From the NCBI GenBank assembly GCA_015680685.1, contig MNCI01007802.1, positions 240,315 to 304,314 on the forward strand: a stretch of 64,000 nt of DNA, written 5' to 3'. A program made the position numbers and the translations under genes. The notes under the pieces were generated by a model. It was not told the origin of the DNA. It saw nothing but the letters and a program-made list of their open reading frames with translations, and did not search any database. The DNA comes from Gnetum montanum (taxonomy: Eukaryota > Streptophyta > Gnetopsida > Gnetales > Gnetaceae). Below, piece after piece: positions 1-13,100 of this stretch. The stretch's first letter is position 1. Each line of letters starts with the position of its first letter.

Positions 1-1337
1 CTTCTATTGTTCTAGAAGAGATACATCTCTCCCATGTACCACTCCCCACTAAAAGTGATGACTATCCACATGGGAAAGGTTTGCAATTGTGTTTTCATCT
101 CTGCTAGAGCATGTTTTAAAAATGGCCCAAAGTTTAGTTCCTAGAGAACTGAGTGTTGGATATTACAAGTCTTGATGGTGTCTAGGCAAGCTTGTGCTAG
201 TGTGACTTCAAGCCTTGGTATGGGTCTTGGTGCTTTCCCTCACTACAATTATTCTATTAGCACTTCATCTTCAAAAATCTATCAAACAGATTCAACTTTG
301 AGATCCTATTGAAGAGATCCCATTGCATAGGTTGCTTCTCATTGTTCCTTGGCTTTTTCTTATTGGCCCCTTCCAGTTCTGGGCTGTTTCTTCCTTAGTT
401 GAGAGGGTTCTCCCTCCTATGATTTTTTTAGTCTTGTTGCCATCTAAAATCATAACATAACCATAGGTTAACAATTATTTTGTAACATGAAATAATTAGG
501 ATACCTTACCTTCTTAGGATAGTTACAGTTGGCTAAGTTGTGATTATGCCTAATTTAATCAATTTCAATCATTATTTTATTTATGTTTTAATGTTAACAA
601 GTCATTTTAGAGGGTGTTGAAATGGTTAACTCTCAAAATTTGATGGTTTCATATCATTGTATTTATTAATCCTTTGGGGGCCTTAAAAAAATTTTCAAAA
701 AATTTCATTGGAAACCTTAAGGTTTGTGGCCACCATGATGAAGAGCTTACCTCCAATAGCTATAGGATCAAAGAACAAAGTGATTTGGACAAATGGTTGG
801 AATGTTATGTGCTCTAGAAGATTTTGGGCTTTGAAAAATGGAAAACACTTCCCTCATGTTATGAAGCAAATATAAAAAATTTGCAAAGTATGTGGTAGTA
901 TATAAAGAGTTTTTGACATGCATCGATGGGGCCTCATCAATGTAGCTGTTTACCATCATAGACTTTCATTGACTTTGGTCAAACTTTCAAAATACAAGGA
1001 GTTTTTAAGTGAAATTGGGATCAAGTGGAAGCCTAGAAAGCCATGAACATGATAAAAATATTAAAATAGGATATTAGAGTTTAGAAAACTAAGAAATTTG
1101 ATAAAATAGTTCAAAAAATGAATATTACTAGATTCTAAGGAGCATTTTGTAGGATACACAATGGAATATTGGAAAGATAGGATTATAGTAATGTCTAAAG
1201 TATGGAACTTACCTAACCAAGATAAAAGATATGCAAAGGGGTCCTCCCCATAGTAGGCACATGCCCTTTTTTCATTTGCATAACCTCAACTATGGAGTCC
1301 ATGGGCCCTAGGGTCGATTAATGGTCATGAAAAGTTA
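1..1337. other. Unassigned AT-rich intergenic DNA
   Basis: No gene, RNA or recognisable repeat family was found. The short open frames at 292-474 and 768-959 (minus) have no motif and no similarity to anything else in the window. Sequence matching the 3' LTR of gypsy element A begins abruptly near 1338, so this stretch is either flanking DNA brought in by a deletion or rearrangement, or an unrelated insertion that replaced the first two-thirds of that LTR. Confidence 0.5.
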
Positions 1338-1653
1338 AGGATGGGTACTTATGTTAGGCTAGCTAGGCAGTAAATGAATTAGATCTTAAATTACTTTACC
1401 TTTCATTCTTTTCATAGACAACTAAACTTCTAAAACATAAAATGATAAAAATCATGTACCTGAATTACAGTTAAACCATACCCTTGAGCTTCACAAGTGT
1501 AGTTGGGAAGACAACAAACATTCTCAATGCCCATTTAACTTCCTAGGGAAATTAGTGCACTAGAGAACTATAGGTCCATAGAATTTGGCTAGATCGCATG
1601 TGAACACCTTAGTGATTCATATGGTTAGCATAGGGGTACCTTGCTGCTCATCA
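1338..1653 (+). repeat. 5' LTR remnant of gypsy A
   Basis: Closely matches 9836-10141, starting at GGATGGGTACTTATGTTAGG and ending at the shared terminus CTGCTCATCA. The part equivalent to 9315-9835 (U3 with the TATA box) is missing. The primer-binding site follows directly. Confidence 0.85.
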
Positions 1654-1654
1654 T

Positions 1655-1673
1655 TGGCACCATTGCTATGGAC
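1655..1673 (+). other. Primer-binding site of gypsy A (tRNA-Asp type)
   Basis: TGGCACCATTGCTATGGAC lies one base after the LTR end. Plant tRNA-Asp ends in ...CCCCGGCAACGGCGCCA, whose complement starts TGGCGCCGTTGCCGGGG. The differences here include G-to-A changes at former CpG sites. The same site is far better preserved in element B (36216-36234). Confidence 0.75.
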
Positions 1674-1813
1674 CTCTTGGTTGTTTCATGTACTATCTAG
1701 GACTTAGTGGAAATCATTCAAAATCATTGGAACGAACCTTAAAGTCATATCATATTTTACAATTACTACAAAAAAAGTTAAAAGCACACTACATTTTTAT
1801 CATCTAATTGAAA

Positions 1814-3730
1814 ATGTCTTTTTCTCATAGGAGGGCTTCTCTACCCAAGTTTGATGGAGATCATTAGCCGATACCTCAACAATATCGAGTGGCATATGCT
1901 TATTCTAATGAGTATGTACCCAATTTCACCTTCATCCTGAGATGGGGTCTCCAAGATTATTAGCTGGCACCTCAACAAATGGTTATATAATGGGGTCTCC
2001 AAGAATTTCATGCTGATAATGTTGTGCAAGATATTGATGCCTAGGATTATCATCCCACTAAGGCACAACATCTATGAGATCAACAACTAGAACAATGTCA
2101 TGAATTTGTGAAGGGAAAGGATTTAATGATTCCCCATTCCTGCTATACCAAAAAGATGGTGGGGAACCCTTCTCTAGGGGTTTTTCATTCAATGAAATTC
2201 CTCTCTTTCACTTCAGTGAAGGAGGTCAAAACCAGAACTTACAGTCCACTATTCACAATCTTGGTTTTGGTAAGAATGGATCTAATAACAAATAAGGATC
2301 CAAAGAGGCAAGTCAAAGTAGGAATGTGTACAAGAAACAAGATTGTGATAATGCCTGCGATCATTAAATAGGTAGTAGTAGGCATTATGATGGTGCTAGT
2401 TTTCCTTCCTCTTCACCTTTGTTGTCATCATCTTCTTCTTTTAGCTTTGACCATGACTGCAGGAGGTGAGACCATGATATAGATGACCAAAATGATTGAT
2501 GGGACCAAAATGATCAAAGGGATCATTGGGAAAGTCAAGATAAAGGGCATAGACATTCAAGAGAGGCACATCATCATGAATGAAGGGGTAGTAAAGGGCA
2601 TCATAGGCACCATGATTATGACCTCGATGAGCCTTTGTATGCTCAATATTACAAAGGTAATATAAATTCCAATAAGACATGTGAAGGATAGTTGGATCCA
2701 AAGGCTAGACATGAATAATATTCCTCGATTCGAAGGGGGATATAACTCTAGTTTGTAGAACCATCTCCAAGATTTTTAAGATGCATGTGACTTGCAGAAC
2801 ATAGAGAATGAGTGGAAAATACTTAAGTTGTTCCTAAGGACACTCATCAAAGAAGCAAAGGACTAGTATTGATCCGTACAGCCAAAATCTATCAGACAAT
2901 GGAGTATATTATTTAATGATAAATATAAAATATACTCCAAAGTGTCCAACTTGAGAAGGTAAATCCAAGGATGGAAACAAGGAACACAAGAACCCTTGGA
3001 TGTTGCCATCAGCTGATACTATTCCTTAATGCATAAATGTCCTGGCCATGATCATTCTCAACTGGATCAACTTTGCCACATTGTAGATGGGCTTCAATTA
3101 GAAATAAGAAGAACCCTTGGTGTCTATGCCCAAGGGAAACTATCAAAATTAAGTGCTTGGTAGATACAAAGACTAAACGATCAGGTAGCTAAAGAGAAGG
3201 ATGAATTAAAAAAAAAAGAGAAAGTGTAGAAGAATATAACCGCAATTCTTCCATTTGCAAGAGGGAGGTTTGATTCTATGACAGTGAAGAAGAATTGACA
3301 CCTGATGAGGTGGTGAATAGGAAAACCTTGCCACTCCAAAAATTTTAATCTAAAATTATGACCAAGGTTGATCAGTTACGAAACTCCATGAATAGAAAAT
3401 TTCAAGCTATCCTAAAAATTACTAAAGAGTCTAAAAAATAAGGTAGTGATTGTGAGTGCAAGATGCACAAGGAAGTTGAATGTGCCTATCAAAAAGGTAA
3501 GGGCAAGATTACTGCAATAAAAGAAGTTGTGAAAAGTGAATTAGATGATGATGGTGGATGTAACATTTTCTAGTATGAACATCCTAAGTGATGTTGTCCC
3601 ATAGTGTCACATTTACAGGAGTCTGGGGTGTATGCTTTGAATCCATGACTAACACAAAGGAAAACATCTAGAAGATTACCTTATCCTCAAGGTAATTTTA
3701 GGTAGTCCCATTAGCAATAGTAGTATTATC
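1814..3730 (+). pseudogene. gag pseudogene of gypsy A
   Basis: Encodes structural Gag, the retrotransposon particle protein. Begins at an ATG whose context (MSFSH) matches the Gag starts of elements B and C (MPSSH, MSSSSH). Recognisable pieces are the N-terminal YVPNFTFIL block, the core around 2690-3230 with LDMNNIPRFEGGYN, NIENEWK, IQGWKQGTQEPLD and RRTLGVYAQGKL, and the C-terminal block SHLQESGVYALNP near 3605-3650. The last is preceded by a Cys/His cluster (C..., HPK, CCP) also present in element B. There is no canonical CCHC zinc knuckle. Numerous stop codons and frameshifts mean no Gag can be made. Confidence 0.8.
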
Positions 3731-4299
3731 CAAGAGGAACTCCAATACAACCATATGAGTAGTATCAATAGTGGTAGTAATCAAAATCATGGGCACTGGC
3801 ACCACCAATGTAGTACCCTTATAGATAACCTAGTCCATATGGGTACTATGTTTAGCAATCCCTGTCTCCACATGACTCCTCTAGTCACATTTCCACTTTC
3901 CAATCTCATTACCATCCTTCTAATTACTATTGAACTCATTCTCTACATGAAAGGAGGGATGCCACCTTTTATCCTTATCCCCCTCCTATCCCTACACATG
4001 TTCCTGCTCTACCACCTACTCCACCTATGCAAGGTAAACTACCAGCTCAATTGCAACAATGCAATGTTACTAGAGTTGTTAATTTACAATAGGTTCATCA
4101 ACTGAGTGGGTCAAATACTTGATCAAAGAAAAGATCTTTCTTTTGATCTCATAGTTCATCTAAGCTCTTAAATACACCTACGGTTGACAACCCTATCCCT
4201 TCATCTTCATTTGTTTCAAATTCCTTTGATTCCCCTTCAAACTAAAATCTAGCTAGGATCCATACTATGATGCTTACTCACACTTAATCTAATTGGATC

Positions 4300-4740
4300 T
4301 TTGCTGGATACCTTCCTAGGAAACTAGCCAATCTTGGAAGTCTTCTAATTTATTTGCAGATTGCTAGGAATGAACCATGCAAAGCTCTTATCAACTCAAG
4401 TTCTAGTGTCAATTTAATTTCTCATAATATATACACTTCATGGAACCTACCTCCTCTCAAGAAGAGTAGTATTAGATTAGAATTGGTAGACCACTTCATC
4501 ATTGTTCCATTGGAACTGGTGGAAGACATTGTGAGCACTATTTGTGGGTGTTCTTATCCTACTAATTTCCTAGTGATCAAGGTGGAGAACTACAAAGGAG
4601 ATTTCCCAATCATCATGGGAAGGACATGACTTAGCATTGTTGAGGTAAGAGTGGGCATCAGTGACCTTTCCCTAGAAATATCTAGGAAAATGCATTAGGA
4701 AAGATCAAGAAGAAGTGAGTTTCATGCATCATGTATAATG
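4300..4740 (+). pseudogene. Retropepsin (aspartic protease) region of gypsy A
   Basis: Reads ALINSSSSVNLISHNIY, where the gypsy protease active site (consensus D-L/S/T-G-A/S) would be. The active-site Asp is replaced by Asn. The body follows with WNLPPLKKS and ends with the conserved flap-like DFPIIMGR. The open frame at 4354-4629 covers most of it. Elements B and C carry the same domain at 38890-39345 and 51035-51500 with clear amino-acid conservation. The protease would cleave the Gag-Pol polyprotein; this copy is dead by active-site loss and downstream stops. Confidence 0.78.
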
Positions 4741-5289
4741 ATACAAGATGTAATTGTGTGCAAAAGCTCTAGGCTATGAAACAAGCATCTATCTCTGCAT
4801 GCAAGCACTATGCACCAGAAGCAGAAATTCAAAGGTGTCTATACCTAGTAGCCATAAAATAGGAGGGCATCCAGTTGCTAGCCACTGATTCTAAGAGTAG
4901 CACACTTTGCATGGAACTGACTGAGAGATTGACATGTGCATATGTCATAGGCATGAATGAACTAGAGCAAGTTCATCACCAACTCTTTGATGATCCAAAT
5001 GATGATACTTATTAAAGAGAGGGAAATTCCTGAAAATTTTAAGAGCCCCTTGAACTAAAAACACTAATAGTCAGAATAAAGTATGTGTTTTTTAAAAATG
5101 GAAAGTTGATTATAATTAATGCAAATCTTGCTCTAGAGTAGAAAAGGATGCTTTTGAACGTGGTTGAAAAATGGTCAATATCTTTTGCTCTGTCATATCT
5201 TGAACTCACAGGGATTGATCCTAGGATATGCCAACATTGTATCTACACTAATCTAGCCATGAGGCCAAAGAGATAGCCATAGAGGTGAT

Positions 5290-5938
5290 TGAACCATAAA
5301 CTAAAGTAGATTGTTAAAGAGGAAATTGAACAACTCCTTAAGGAAGGGTTCATTTATCCCATTGCGGATAGTGAGTTGGTTAGTCCACTCATGATTGTGC
5401 CAAAGAAAGGAGGCAAGTGGTAGGTCTATTTTGATTTTCAATTGCTAAATATGATAACATTCAACAACCATTTTCCATTGTCATTTTTTGATAAGGTGTT
5501 AGACACAATATCTAGGTATTGCTACTACAGTTTTCTAGATGGTTATAGTGGCTATAACCAAATTCAAATCAGACTAGAGGACCAGGAAAAGACAACATTC
5601 ACAAATCTTTGGGGGACTTTTGCATATCGCAAGATGCCATTTAGTCTATGCAATGCTTCTACTACATTCCAACACCTGGTTTTGAGCATTTTTAGACAGC
5701 AAATTGAAAGTGATGTGGAAGTCTTCATGGATGACTTCTCCACTTATGGAGCTACATTTGAGTAAGCCTTGGACCGCCTTGCACAAGTGCTAAAATGATG
5801 TGTCGAAACCAAATTATGGATCAGTTGGCAAAAAGTCACCTAATCTTGTAAGAAGGCATTATATTAGGGCACAAAATATCACAAGAAGGAATTAAGATAG
5901 ACCTTGAGAAAATAAGGGTCATCCAAGGAATAACCCAC
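5290..5938 (+). pseudogene. Reverse transcriptase domain of gypsy A
   Basis: Successive RT blocks are readable: LVSPLMIVPKKGGKW, then YFDFQLLN (normally a YTDYR-type block), HFPLSFFDKVLD, SFLDGYSGYNQI (palm, first catalytic Asp), KTTFTNLWGTFAYRKMPF, LCNASTTFQH and the catalytic FMDDFS. The DD pair is kept. The downstream connection segment GIKIDLEKIRVIQ is at about 5889-5930. Stops occur before and after the longest open stretch (5442-5765). The 'VFMDDFS-YG' form of the active site is typical of Athila/Tat-type plant elements. No RNase H follows. Confidence 0.88.
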
Positions 5939-5954
5939 CAACCAAAAACTATAA

Positions 5955-7265
5955 CTAAACAATTGTCCAATGAGCCTAAATGGTATGATGGCATTCTCGC
6001 CTATCTTCTCACCCAGGAGATGCAACAAGGGTTGGACCACTAGAAGAAACAATAGTTTCTTCACTAGGCAAAAAACTTTAGGAAGATTAACAAACACCTT
6101 TACAAGGTGTGTGCTGATGAATTAGTTTGTTGGTGTGTCCTTGATGTTGATCAATTATGTGCTCTCCAAGATTCTCACGAAGGTCCTTGTGGAGGACACT
6201 ATGCTAGGAGATGCACGACAATTAAAATCATAATGGTAAGGTACTATTGGCCAACAATATTTAGGTATGCTCACCATTACATTTGCTCTTGTGAACAATG
6301 CCAATGAGATGGTGGAATGACTACTTGAATGGATGGACCTTAGTAATGAACTCAACCACTAGAACTTTTCAACATCTGCAACATTGATTTCATGGGTTCC
6401 ATCACACCCATGTGAAATCAAAAGGCGTACATCATAGTTGTTGTTGACTATTGTACGAAATGGGTAGAAGTAGTAGCCATCATTGACTTTACATCTTCTA
6501 CTCTTGCTCGATTTATAAAAAAAAATGTTTAAATAGGTTTGGTATGCCTAATTTTTGATAATGGAACTCACTTTACAGGCACTACTTTTCAGAAGCTCAT
6601 GCAATGCTTGGGGGTCGAACATAAACTCACAACACCCTACCACCCCCAAGCTAATGGTCAAGCTAAGATTACCGATAGGAAAATCACAAGGATTCTAATA
6701 AGAACTGTTAGCAAATGTAGAAAATATTGGAGGAGAAAACTGAATGGTTTCCTTTGGGCCTATTGCTCAACATGGAAACTTCCTATAGGCTATTCTCCCT
6801 ATGAGCTTGTGTATGGAAAATTATTAACACTTCCTATTCAATCCAATCTCTGTACACTTTCAAAAACCTATGACCTTGAACTCGACTTAAGTCTAGCACA
6901 AAAAGAAAGACAAATGAATCTCAACCTACTAGATGAAAATTGATTGGTGGTCCTACCATAGAATGAGTTGCACAAGACCTATAATAAAAAGTGCCATGAC
7001 CTTAAAATTAGAAAAGTCAAATTTCAATTGGGAGGTAAGGTTCTCTACTACAACCCCACACACATGAATCAAAAAAATAACTTCTAAACATTGTGGAAAG
7101 GACCTTACATCATTTAGAAAAATTTTTCTTTTGGGGCCATGATGATCTACAAACTTGAGAGCCTAGACAAGAAGCAACTGGTCAATATCCAACAAATCAA
7201 ACCTTTCCATGAGCATAAGCTAGCTAATACAACAAATGCCTCATTAGATGGACAACCACACTCCA
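5955..7265 (+). pseudogene. Integrase region of gypsy A
   Basis: Integrase would insert the cDNA copy into the genome. The N-terminal linker (KNFRKINKHLYKVCADELV, about 6067-6130) leads into the H2C2 zinc-binding region, with HEGPCGGHYA and CSCEQCQ. The catalytic core follows: IDFMGSI (first Asp, about 6386), FDNGTHFTG (second Asp, about 6553), PYHPQANGQ, then AKITDRK where the catalytic Glu of the usual GQAE motif is Lys. After WAYCSTWKLPIGYSPYELVYG the C-terminal GPY-type region runs from about 7090 (KGPYII) to IKPFHE near 7200. Stops are scattered throughout. The open frame 6539-6943 is the best-preserved piece. Confidence 0.88.
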
Positions 7266-7299
7266 TATTTCAAATCTCCTCCTTTCAACTTGGTCATGG

Positions 7300-9314
7300 A
7301 GGAGATGGCCACCCATGCTATCCATATAAGTAGCTCTTTAGTTTTTCAACTTTTTGTTTTACATATTTTTTATTTTACAACTTTTTGCTTTACATATTCT
7401 TTATTTTACTTTTTCTTGTTTTCATGTTAATAACCTTTTCTAATTTTTTTATACCATCGTTAGTACATTTGGTATTTCTTGAAAAATTTTACTCTTTCTT
7501 TTATATTTTCTTTTATTTTATTTTGGTGTGATTTTCTAACTTTTTGTTAATAAGTGCCAGGTATAATGGTAATGTGTTGCTTGATGGTGGTATGTACTAT
7601 TTTGTTATTTGATTGTTGGTGTATGGATTCTAGCTTTGAATTTCATTATAGATGATTAGGACATGGTTTCTTTTTGATGCAACAAGTAATGAGTCCACAA
7701 CATCCACCCATTCATAAACTCTATGGTTTTCTTGTTTTGGAAATGTGCAGTCCCTTTTTCATTAACAAAAATTTAACAAATTTGTGACTTTAGTAGTTTC
7801 CAGAATTGGAAAGGATTCAAAGGTTTGAACAAGGTGTGACTTCAAGGGGATTCAATATTCTTTCTGCCTTTCTATTTGCCTAGGTGCATGTAGGTTTTTA
7901 TGGATTTTTTACCATTCCATGTCAACTAAGAAAAGGAAGTTGAATAAGTATTTACATGGGGTGGTTCTCATAAAAAATGACAGAAATTCAAAGCATACCT
8001 CTTAAATAAAATAAACACATATGTCTTTGCATGGTATGGTTTCCATTTAAAAAAAATGATGGGAATTTAAAGCACATCCTTAGACAAAATAAACAGGCTA
8101 CAAGCACTAGTTATGGGGACTAGAAAGGCATGTTACCCATGCTTGAAGGTCCTCTCTAACTAAGGCCCTTCCTCACTTCCTACTTCTTGTTTATTCTTTA
8201 ATAAGAAATGGTGGTTGTTCTGTGGAAGCACTCTTGTGTCTCAGGGGGATGGATTGGTCTTAGAATGGTAATGCAAAGTCAGTGAACGAGGTTGGTTTTG
8301 GTCTAGACTAATGATGGATCTTATTAAGTCATTTAACCATAAAATCCACAAGGGACTTCACGTGATCTTAATTAGGAACTCCATTCCACTCTCTCTCATC
8401 TATTTATGCTTTTCATGTCTCACCTCACTACTAGTTTCATGTTCATGTCTGATGTCCTAGTTTGATGTGTCAAAATTATTAGGCAGTTTCTTTTAGGTTT
8501 TTGTACATAACCTTTCATAACCATTAATCATCCATAGAGCACACAAACTCTTTGGTTTGAAGTTATGCAAGGGCATAAAAGGCCTGTGCCTGCTTTGGGA
8601 AGGACCCACTTGCATGTCTTATGGTTGGGTTAGTTAAGTTCTTTACCTTTACACACTCTTACAATCAAATCCTTTTGCTTACTTAATCAATGGAATCCAA
8701 TTGTGCACATCTTCACAACATATTTTTAGTAAAATTTCCTTTTTATTGTTGTGAATTCTTATACCCTCTTCAAATATTTTCTTGTATCAAACTTTTTCAA
8801 ATTTAATGGACCAATTATCTAGGTTACCCTATTTGTTAGCCTTTTTGCTAACACTCATAAAGAAATCAATCTATCACAATCACAAGGTACCTTAGTGTAA
8901 CCATCAATAAGACAAGGCATTTAATAGCTATGTGTTACACATTTCATACTAATTCATGGTTCTATTGTGATTGTAGTGGAAACCAAGAACTATAAGTAGA
9001 ACTATCTTCACTAAGGATGATGCGGCAGTACCACACGATGAATCCTGTTCATGATCATTGGATCTTCTCTCTCACTCTTCAGCTACCAAGAGGCATTGGA
9101 TGTCCATTTTATCTAGGGTGTTTACTTCTCTTATCATGAAGATCGAATTTTATAAAGATTGTAACTCTATAAACTTTGGCACTTAGAGTCTGTTTGTTCC
9201 ATCTCAGTGAGTTTGTATGTCAGTCAATAATCCAATACCTTCCCAATATTTTGTAAGAAATTTGTTCCTCCTCTTCTTCACTCAAGGATGAGTTTTCATT
9301 TACTCATGGAGGTA
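7300..9314 (+). other. 3' noncoding region of gypsy A
   Basis: No domain is recognisable. It starts around GGAGATGGCCACCCATGCTA, which aligns with the corresponding sites in B (39662) and C (51841). It runs through T-rich stretches to CATGGAGGTA, the purine-rich tract just before the 3' LTR. About 1.9-2 kb of such noncoding 3' sequence is conserved in position in A, B and C. Confidence 0.65.
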
Positions 9315-10141
9315 TGATGAATAATGTTTTCACATGCTCCAATATCAGAGCATTGACATCAGGTATCTGATGTCAAAGCCCAAGACATGAAGTTGGATAT
9401 TTGATATCACGGGGTATACGCCAACCTATAAATATAGTGCTCGGGCTCATGATTTTGATGTTGATTTTTGTCATAGAGTAGCGAAGCTCTTGTAGTTTCT
9501 TTTCTCTAGAGTTAGAATATTTTCTAAGTGTTCACAATAGGGTTCTAAGTGTGTATGAATCTTTTGAACATTGGTGTACTTGAGCGCAGTAGATTGATGG
9601 GAATAAAATCAACCCTTTTGATAATCCTTGCAACACTGAGAATAGATTAATGTTTTCTTTAATGTACTTTACTTTAATGCATTTAAATTAAGTAATTAAT
9701 TTCCAATTGTTAATGAACACAAGCATGATCACTTCAAGCATACATATAGTGCTTGGTAATGCAACAAGACTTAATGTTTGGTAGCCCAACAAAGCTATAT
9801 GTGTTTAGGATGTGTCGAGGAAAGTGGGATGGGTACTTATGTTAGGCTAGCTAGGCAGTAAATGAATTAGATATTAAATTACTTTACCTTTCATTCTTAT
9901 TATAGATAACTAAACTTATAAAACATAAAATGATAAAAATCATGTACCTCAATTACACTTAAATCGTACCCTTGAGCTTCACAACTGTAGTTGGGAAGAC
10001 AATGAACATTCTAAATGCCCATTTCACTTCCTAAAGGAACTAGTGCACTGGAGATCTATAGCTCCATGAAATTTGACCGGATCACATGTGAATGCCTTAT
10101 TGATTCGTATGGTTGGGCATAGGGTACCTTGCTGCTCATCA
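9315..10141 (+). repeat. 3' LTR of gypsy A
   Basis: Begins TGATGAATAATG and ends CTGCTCATCA, with the same TGATGA...TCATCA termini as the LTRs of B, C and D. A TATA box (TATAAATA) is at 9427-9434. Its last 306 bp match the 5' LTR remnant at 1338-1653. Its U3 lacks the CpG-rich palindromes of B, C and D, so A represents an older or different subfamily. Confidence 0.85.
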
Positions 10142-13100
10142 GTTAGCTAAGGAATAATAGAAATGAATTGCTAACTAGCCTAACTATGATAAGTATTCAT
10201 TTCTAAGTTTCCATACATACCCTAGACGAATATAACTACTAATAGGATTACCAAGTGACTTTCTATTAGGAAAATTAAACTAAGTCAATAGTAGATTAGT
10301 AGATAATTATATTTATGTGTTCAAAATAGATCTTACTGATTGTGCAAAGTAGATAATTAACATAAAAAATATAAATGATGTTGTAAATGTAAATGATATT
10401 GGAAATATAAAATACAAATAAAGAATAAATTTAGTCTAAGTAAAATGTTGTAATGATGAAGACTAATCTTGATCTTTATTGTGGCATATGAAGTACATAT
10501 AGGTACATTCTAGTCAAATAAAAATGTCATACAACTATTTGTCACCACACTATAAGTAGTCACAACTAACACTAACTTCATGAAGAGACAATATAAAAGT
10601 ATAGAGCCAAGAAAAAATGAAAGGTAAGTTTGACACAATGGTCAAATCATATTTATAGGCATGACCTTACCATACTACATCATATATATGATGTTGTACA
10701 ATGATATATGATACCATAGTTATGATATTATACTTTATTAAAATTTCAATTATCATACCCCCATGACTAAGTAAAAATTCATCTTTGAGTTAACACAAAA
10801 GAAGGATAGAGTTATTACAAAGTTATGGGGTCATAAAAATACAAAATACTACATATAAATAATAACTAACTAAATTTTAATGTTGCATCCTAATTTGAGT
10901 GATCCATAAGAAGAACATGTGAAATGTTAATGAAAAAAAATGGCAACAATAGATGAATTGCAATTCTACAAAATGACCAATGTAGATCTTCATGTTATCC
11001 TAGTGGCAATGACTTCTACTACATTAGTGATTCCTAAGGCTAATTTTTCAATATTGTTAACTTTCTCATTTGAAAATGATTTAACAAAGCTCTTATTTTT
11101 TGTTATATCCTAGGATTATTAATTTTCCATACTAAGTTTGCAAGATGCATAGTTGTATGTACTTCCTAAGGATGTAACAAATATGAGAATAACTCATTGG
11201 CCTTGACATATCATGTTTGTAAATTGACTTCTTTCAATTTCATAAAATTTCACTAATTTTTGTAGATTGTGATAGTCATTCATTCTCTTTGCTAACGTTT
11301 TTGCTACATCATTCTTTGAGCTATAAGTTGTTAATAAATAATTTCTATTGCACTTCCTTTTGGTTTACAAACTTCATTTCATATCTTGAGTACATGATTA
11401 CTAATTGCTACTTCAACTCATTCCTAGGTCTTTCTACTATAAACATGATTAATTTGGCATATCGTAGATTTGCCACCTCTATGTATTCTACCTAATGGAT
11501 GAAGGTGAGGCTATCTAGAATGGGTTTTTAGTTTGGTAGTTGCTACATGATACTATTGATCTTGGCCTTTGTCATCTAGATTTATTTTTGATTGAATTGC
11601 TTGTGCATTTTTTCTTCGTTCTTGAAATGTTCTTTTAGATTTTCATGCTTCTTAACATCATTTTATCATGTGCTAATCTCTATTGCAAACTTCTTCCATT
11701 AATAAGATTGTGTTTTCTCTTGCCAATTGATTTATCTTAAGGGTAATTCTAATAAATTGTTCTTTGATTCGTTTCAAGATTTTTTCTAGTTGATTTTTCT
11801 CATTTTTAGCATTTTTAACCTCTTTTTTCTATAAAAATATTATTATTTGTTTCTTTGATGTAGTAATTATCTTAATATTGGAATATGTCTTGGAATCTAT
11901 AGCAGATGCATTCCATGTTGCCTTCTCTTTCTCCACTCTAGTTGCTTTTGTTTAGTCATTAACTTATTTACTTGTTTTATTTTAAACCATTCAACATGTT
12001 TTGGTGCTACATAGTTTTCTAGACCATGCCTTTAAATTCTAAGTTAGTCTAATGCATCTTGCAATTCTTGGGTTTTCAACTTAATGTGATGCATATTACT
12101 AGCATCCCCTTTGTAAAAAGAAGTTCTAACTATTTTGTAGTTATATCATAAGGAATGTCAAAAAGATAGTGTATGCTTTGGCTTATATATAATAATCTAT
12201 TTAATGCATTATCATATTCTTTATTAGTGATAATCTCTTTTTTTTTCTTTATTCAAATGTTCCAAAAATAACCTAAGAATCTTTGATTCCTTTAAAATTA
12301 GTGGGTAGCTTACAAAAGACATTAAATATTTTGTTAATATGATCTATGATAATTTTAGTAGCTCCTTATTCATCCTTATGTTAGATGACTACTATAGTAG
12401 CTCCTTCTCTTGATTCAAGTGTGATTTGAAACGATGCAACACTTTCTAAAATTTTTTATGCCCATTCTTTGTATATTAATTATTTAGAAACCTATCCATT
12501 AGTAGACTATTTTGGGTTCTTTCTAACATAGATCATGCTTAACATCTCCTTTCATTTTAATCTTATAGTTTTAACTAATTCCTATAGATGGTTCTTTGTA
12601 GGTATACAACCTCTTTGTTTTGTTGCTAGTACTAAAGCACTAGGTTCTTCCTATAATATTTTTATGACAAGTATATTGGTTAATAGTATTGATGCTATTA
12701 CTACTTCTATGCTTGGTATCTTTTCAACTTAATATTTCTTTGTTAATATTAGCTTAAAAATTTTAGCATATGATTCATTTGAAACCTTTCATGGTGTATC
12801 ATTGGTATACTTGTTTTCATAGTGTTTTGATCAAAAATGGGAATGGAAGGGTAGTATTACTTGATTTTTTTTCTTTGACTCTTCTTTATATAACAAAGAA
12901 GAGAAGATGAGCCAAGTCTTTCTAAACTTTTTTCATTTTGTTCACACTTCCCTTGGTAGGATAAGTAAAGATTTGGTTTAGCTGTTTTATGAAAAATATA
13001 TGATAAATGCCAATTTTAAGTAGATCCTTTCTATAATAGTCATGCCATTATACTCATTATCTTTAGTTTCATAAGCTTTTTTCAACCAAAGGTTTCTAGC

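Larger units (their letters stand above)
1338..10141 (+). mobile_element. Ty3/gypsy LTR retrotransposon A, old and 5'-truncated
   Basis: The order is LTR remnant, primer-binding site, gag, protease, reverse transcriptase, integrase, long 3' noncoding region, polypurine-like CATGGAGGTA and full 3' LTR. The primer site and the RT motif FMDDFS followed by TYG point to the Athila/Tat side of non-chromovirus gypsy elements. Every reading frame carries many stops and frameshifts. Between the end of RT (about 5938) and the integrase zinc region (about 5955) there is no RNase H, so an internal deletion is inferred. The 5' LTR keeps only its last 316 bp, so no target duplication can be tested. It is the only member of its family in the window that still carries polymerase and integrase sequence, which makes it the reference for elements B, C and D. 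Confidence 0.88.

Noticed and set aside
10150-10205. Inverted LTR fragment beside element A
   Set aside because: Resemblance to the reversed LTR sequence TGCCTAGCTAGCCTAAC is short and imperfect; not enough for a call.
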